A stretch of 13,842 nucleotides of DNA, taken from contig RFJX01000008.1 of assembly GCA_003694425.1 (NCBI GenBank), forward strand, positions 1 to 13,842. The letters run 5' to 3'. Position numbers and translations under genes: made by a program. The notes under the pieces are model-generated. The model saw nothing but the letters and a program-made list of their open reading frames with translations, did not search any database and was not told the origin of the DNA. This document shows positions 13,732 to 13,842 of the stretch, one piece after another (the stretch's first letter is position 1; each line of letters starts with the position of its first letter). Origin of the DNA: Gammaproteobacteria bacterium. Its GTDB lineage: Bacteria; Pseudomonadota; Gammaproteobacteria; J113.

Positions 13732-13842
13732 ATGACAGAGGCCTTCGGGGCCGGGTGGGGCAGCGTGATGGAAAAGGTCCGGATCTGCATCGAATCGATC
13801 GAGGAGGGGCGGGAGGACGCCGTCCTCTCCCAGCTCTCGCGC
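13732..13842 (+). CDS. Start of an unrecognised gene, truncated by window end
   Basis: An open frame begins at ATG 13732 and runs 37 codons to the window edge with no stop; an in-frame stop lies upstream at 13696-13698. The visible N-terminus begins MTEAFGAGWGS and continues with an amphipathic, charged stretch (EKVRICIESIEEGRED) typical of a soluble helical protein. No signal peptide is visible. The purine-rich GGGACGGGA directly before the ATG is too close for an ideal Shine-Dalgarno, so the Met at codon 13 is an alternative start. A GATAAT at 13711-13716 could be a -10 box. The family cannot be named from this fragment. Confidence 0.5.
   Translation, partial: MTEAFGAGWGSVMEKVRICIESIEEGREDAVLSQLSR

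Overview
The window looks like chromosomal DNA of a GC-rich, autotrophic Gammaproteobacterium, plausibly a Chromatiales/Ectothiorhodospiraceae-type lithotroph. The taxonomic guess is inference. It rests on a proteobacterial phosphoribulokinase, a hemCDXY cluster of gammaproteobacterial type, MsbA and GshB. Almost all genes are core metabolic genes. No transposase, phage gene, CRISPR array, tRNA or rRNA was recognised.

Layout. The left edge is a pure heptanucleotide tandem array (1-94), followed by a degenerate heptamer tract (141-171) that ends just after the stop of leftward msbA (175-1914). Diverging from msbA is a rightward block: phosphoribulokinase (2080-2967), a repeat-rich intergenic island (3018-3232), an orphan ParA-type ATPase (3221-3880), a ferredoxin/flavin/NAD(P)H reductase (3894-4922) and an exported ankyrin-repeat protein (5000-5749). 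A leftward block faces it: hemC, hemD, hemX and hemY (12446 down to 8412, three of the junctions tightly coupled), a PQQ-dependent alcohol dehydrogenase carrying the lanthanide-type Asp (8261-6540) and an exported di-heme cytochrome c (6398-5799). The two blocks converge on a perfect hairpin at 5770-5792. On the right, gshB (12667-13659) diverges from hemC, and the start of an unrecognised gene (13732 onward) runs off the edge.

How the genes fit together. Prk makes the CO2 acceptor of the Calvin cycle. The PQQ dehydrogenase and di-heme cytochrome look like a periplasmic alcohol-oxidising unit that passes electrons to the respiratory chain. The hem genes convert porphobilinogen to uroporphyrinogen III (HemC, HemD), alongside the membrane proteins HemX and HemY. 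GshB makes glutathione, and MsbA flips lipid A precursors.

The least ordinary part is the 215-bp island upstream of the ParA-like gene. A 25-bp sequence occurs there twice in direct orientation and once, partly, inverted, making a long hairpin. An unrelated 82-nt imperfect palindrome lies between the copies. The start codon of the ParA-like gene lies inside a further inverted 9-bp arm of the same repeat, directly after a TATACT -10 box and with no Shine-Dalgarno. It could be an operator or centromere-like site, or a small palindromic mobile repeat that supplied a promoter. Sequence alone does not decide.
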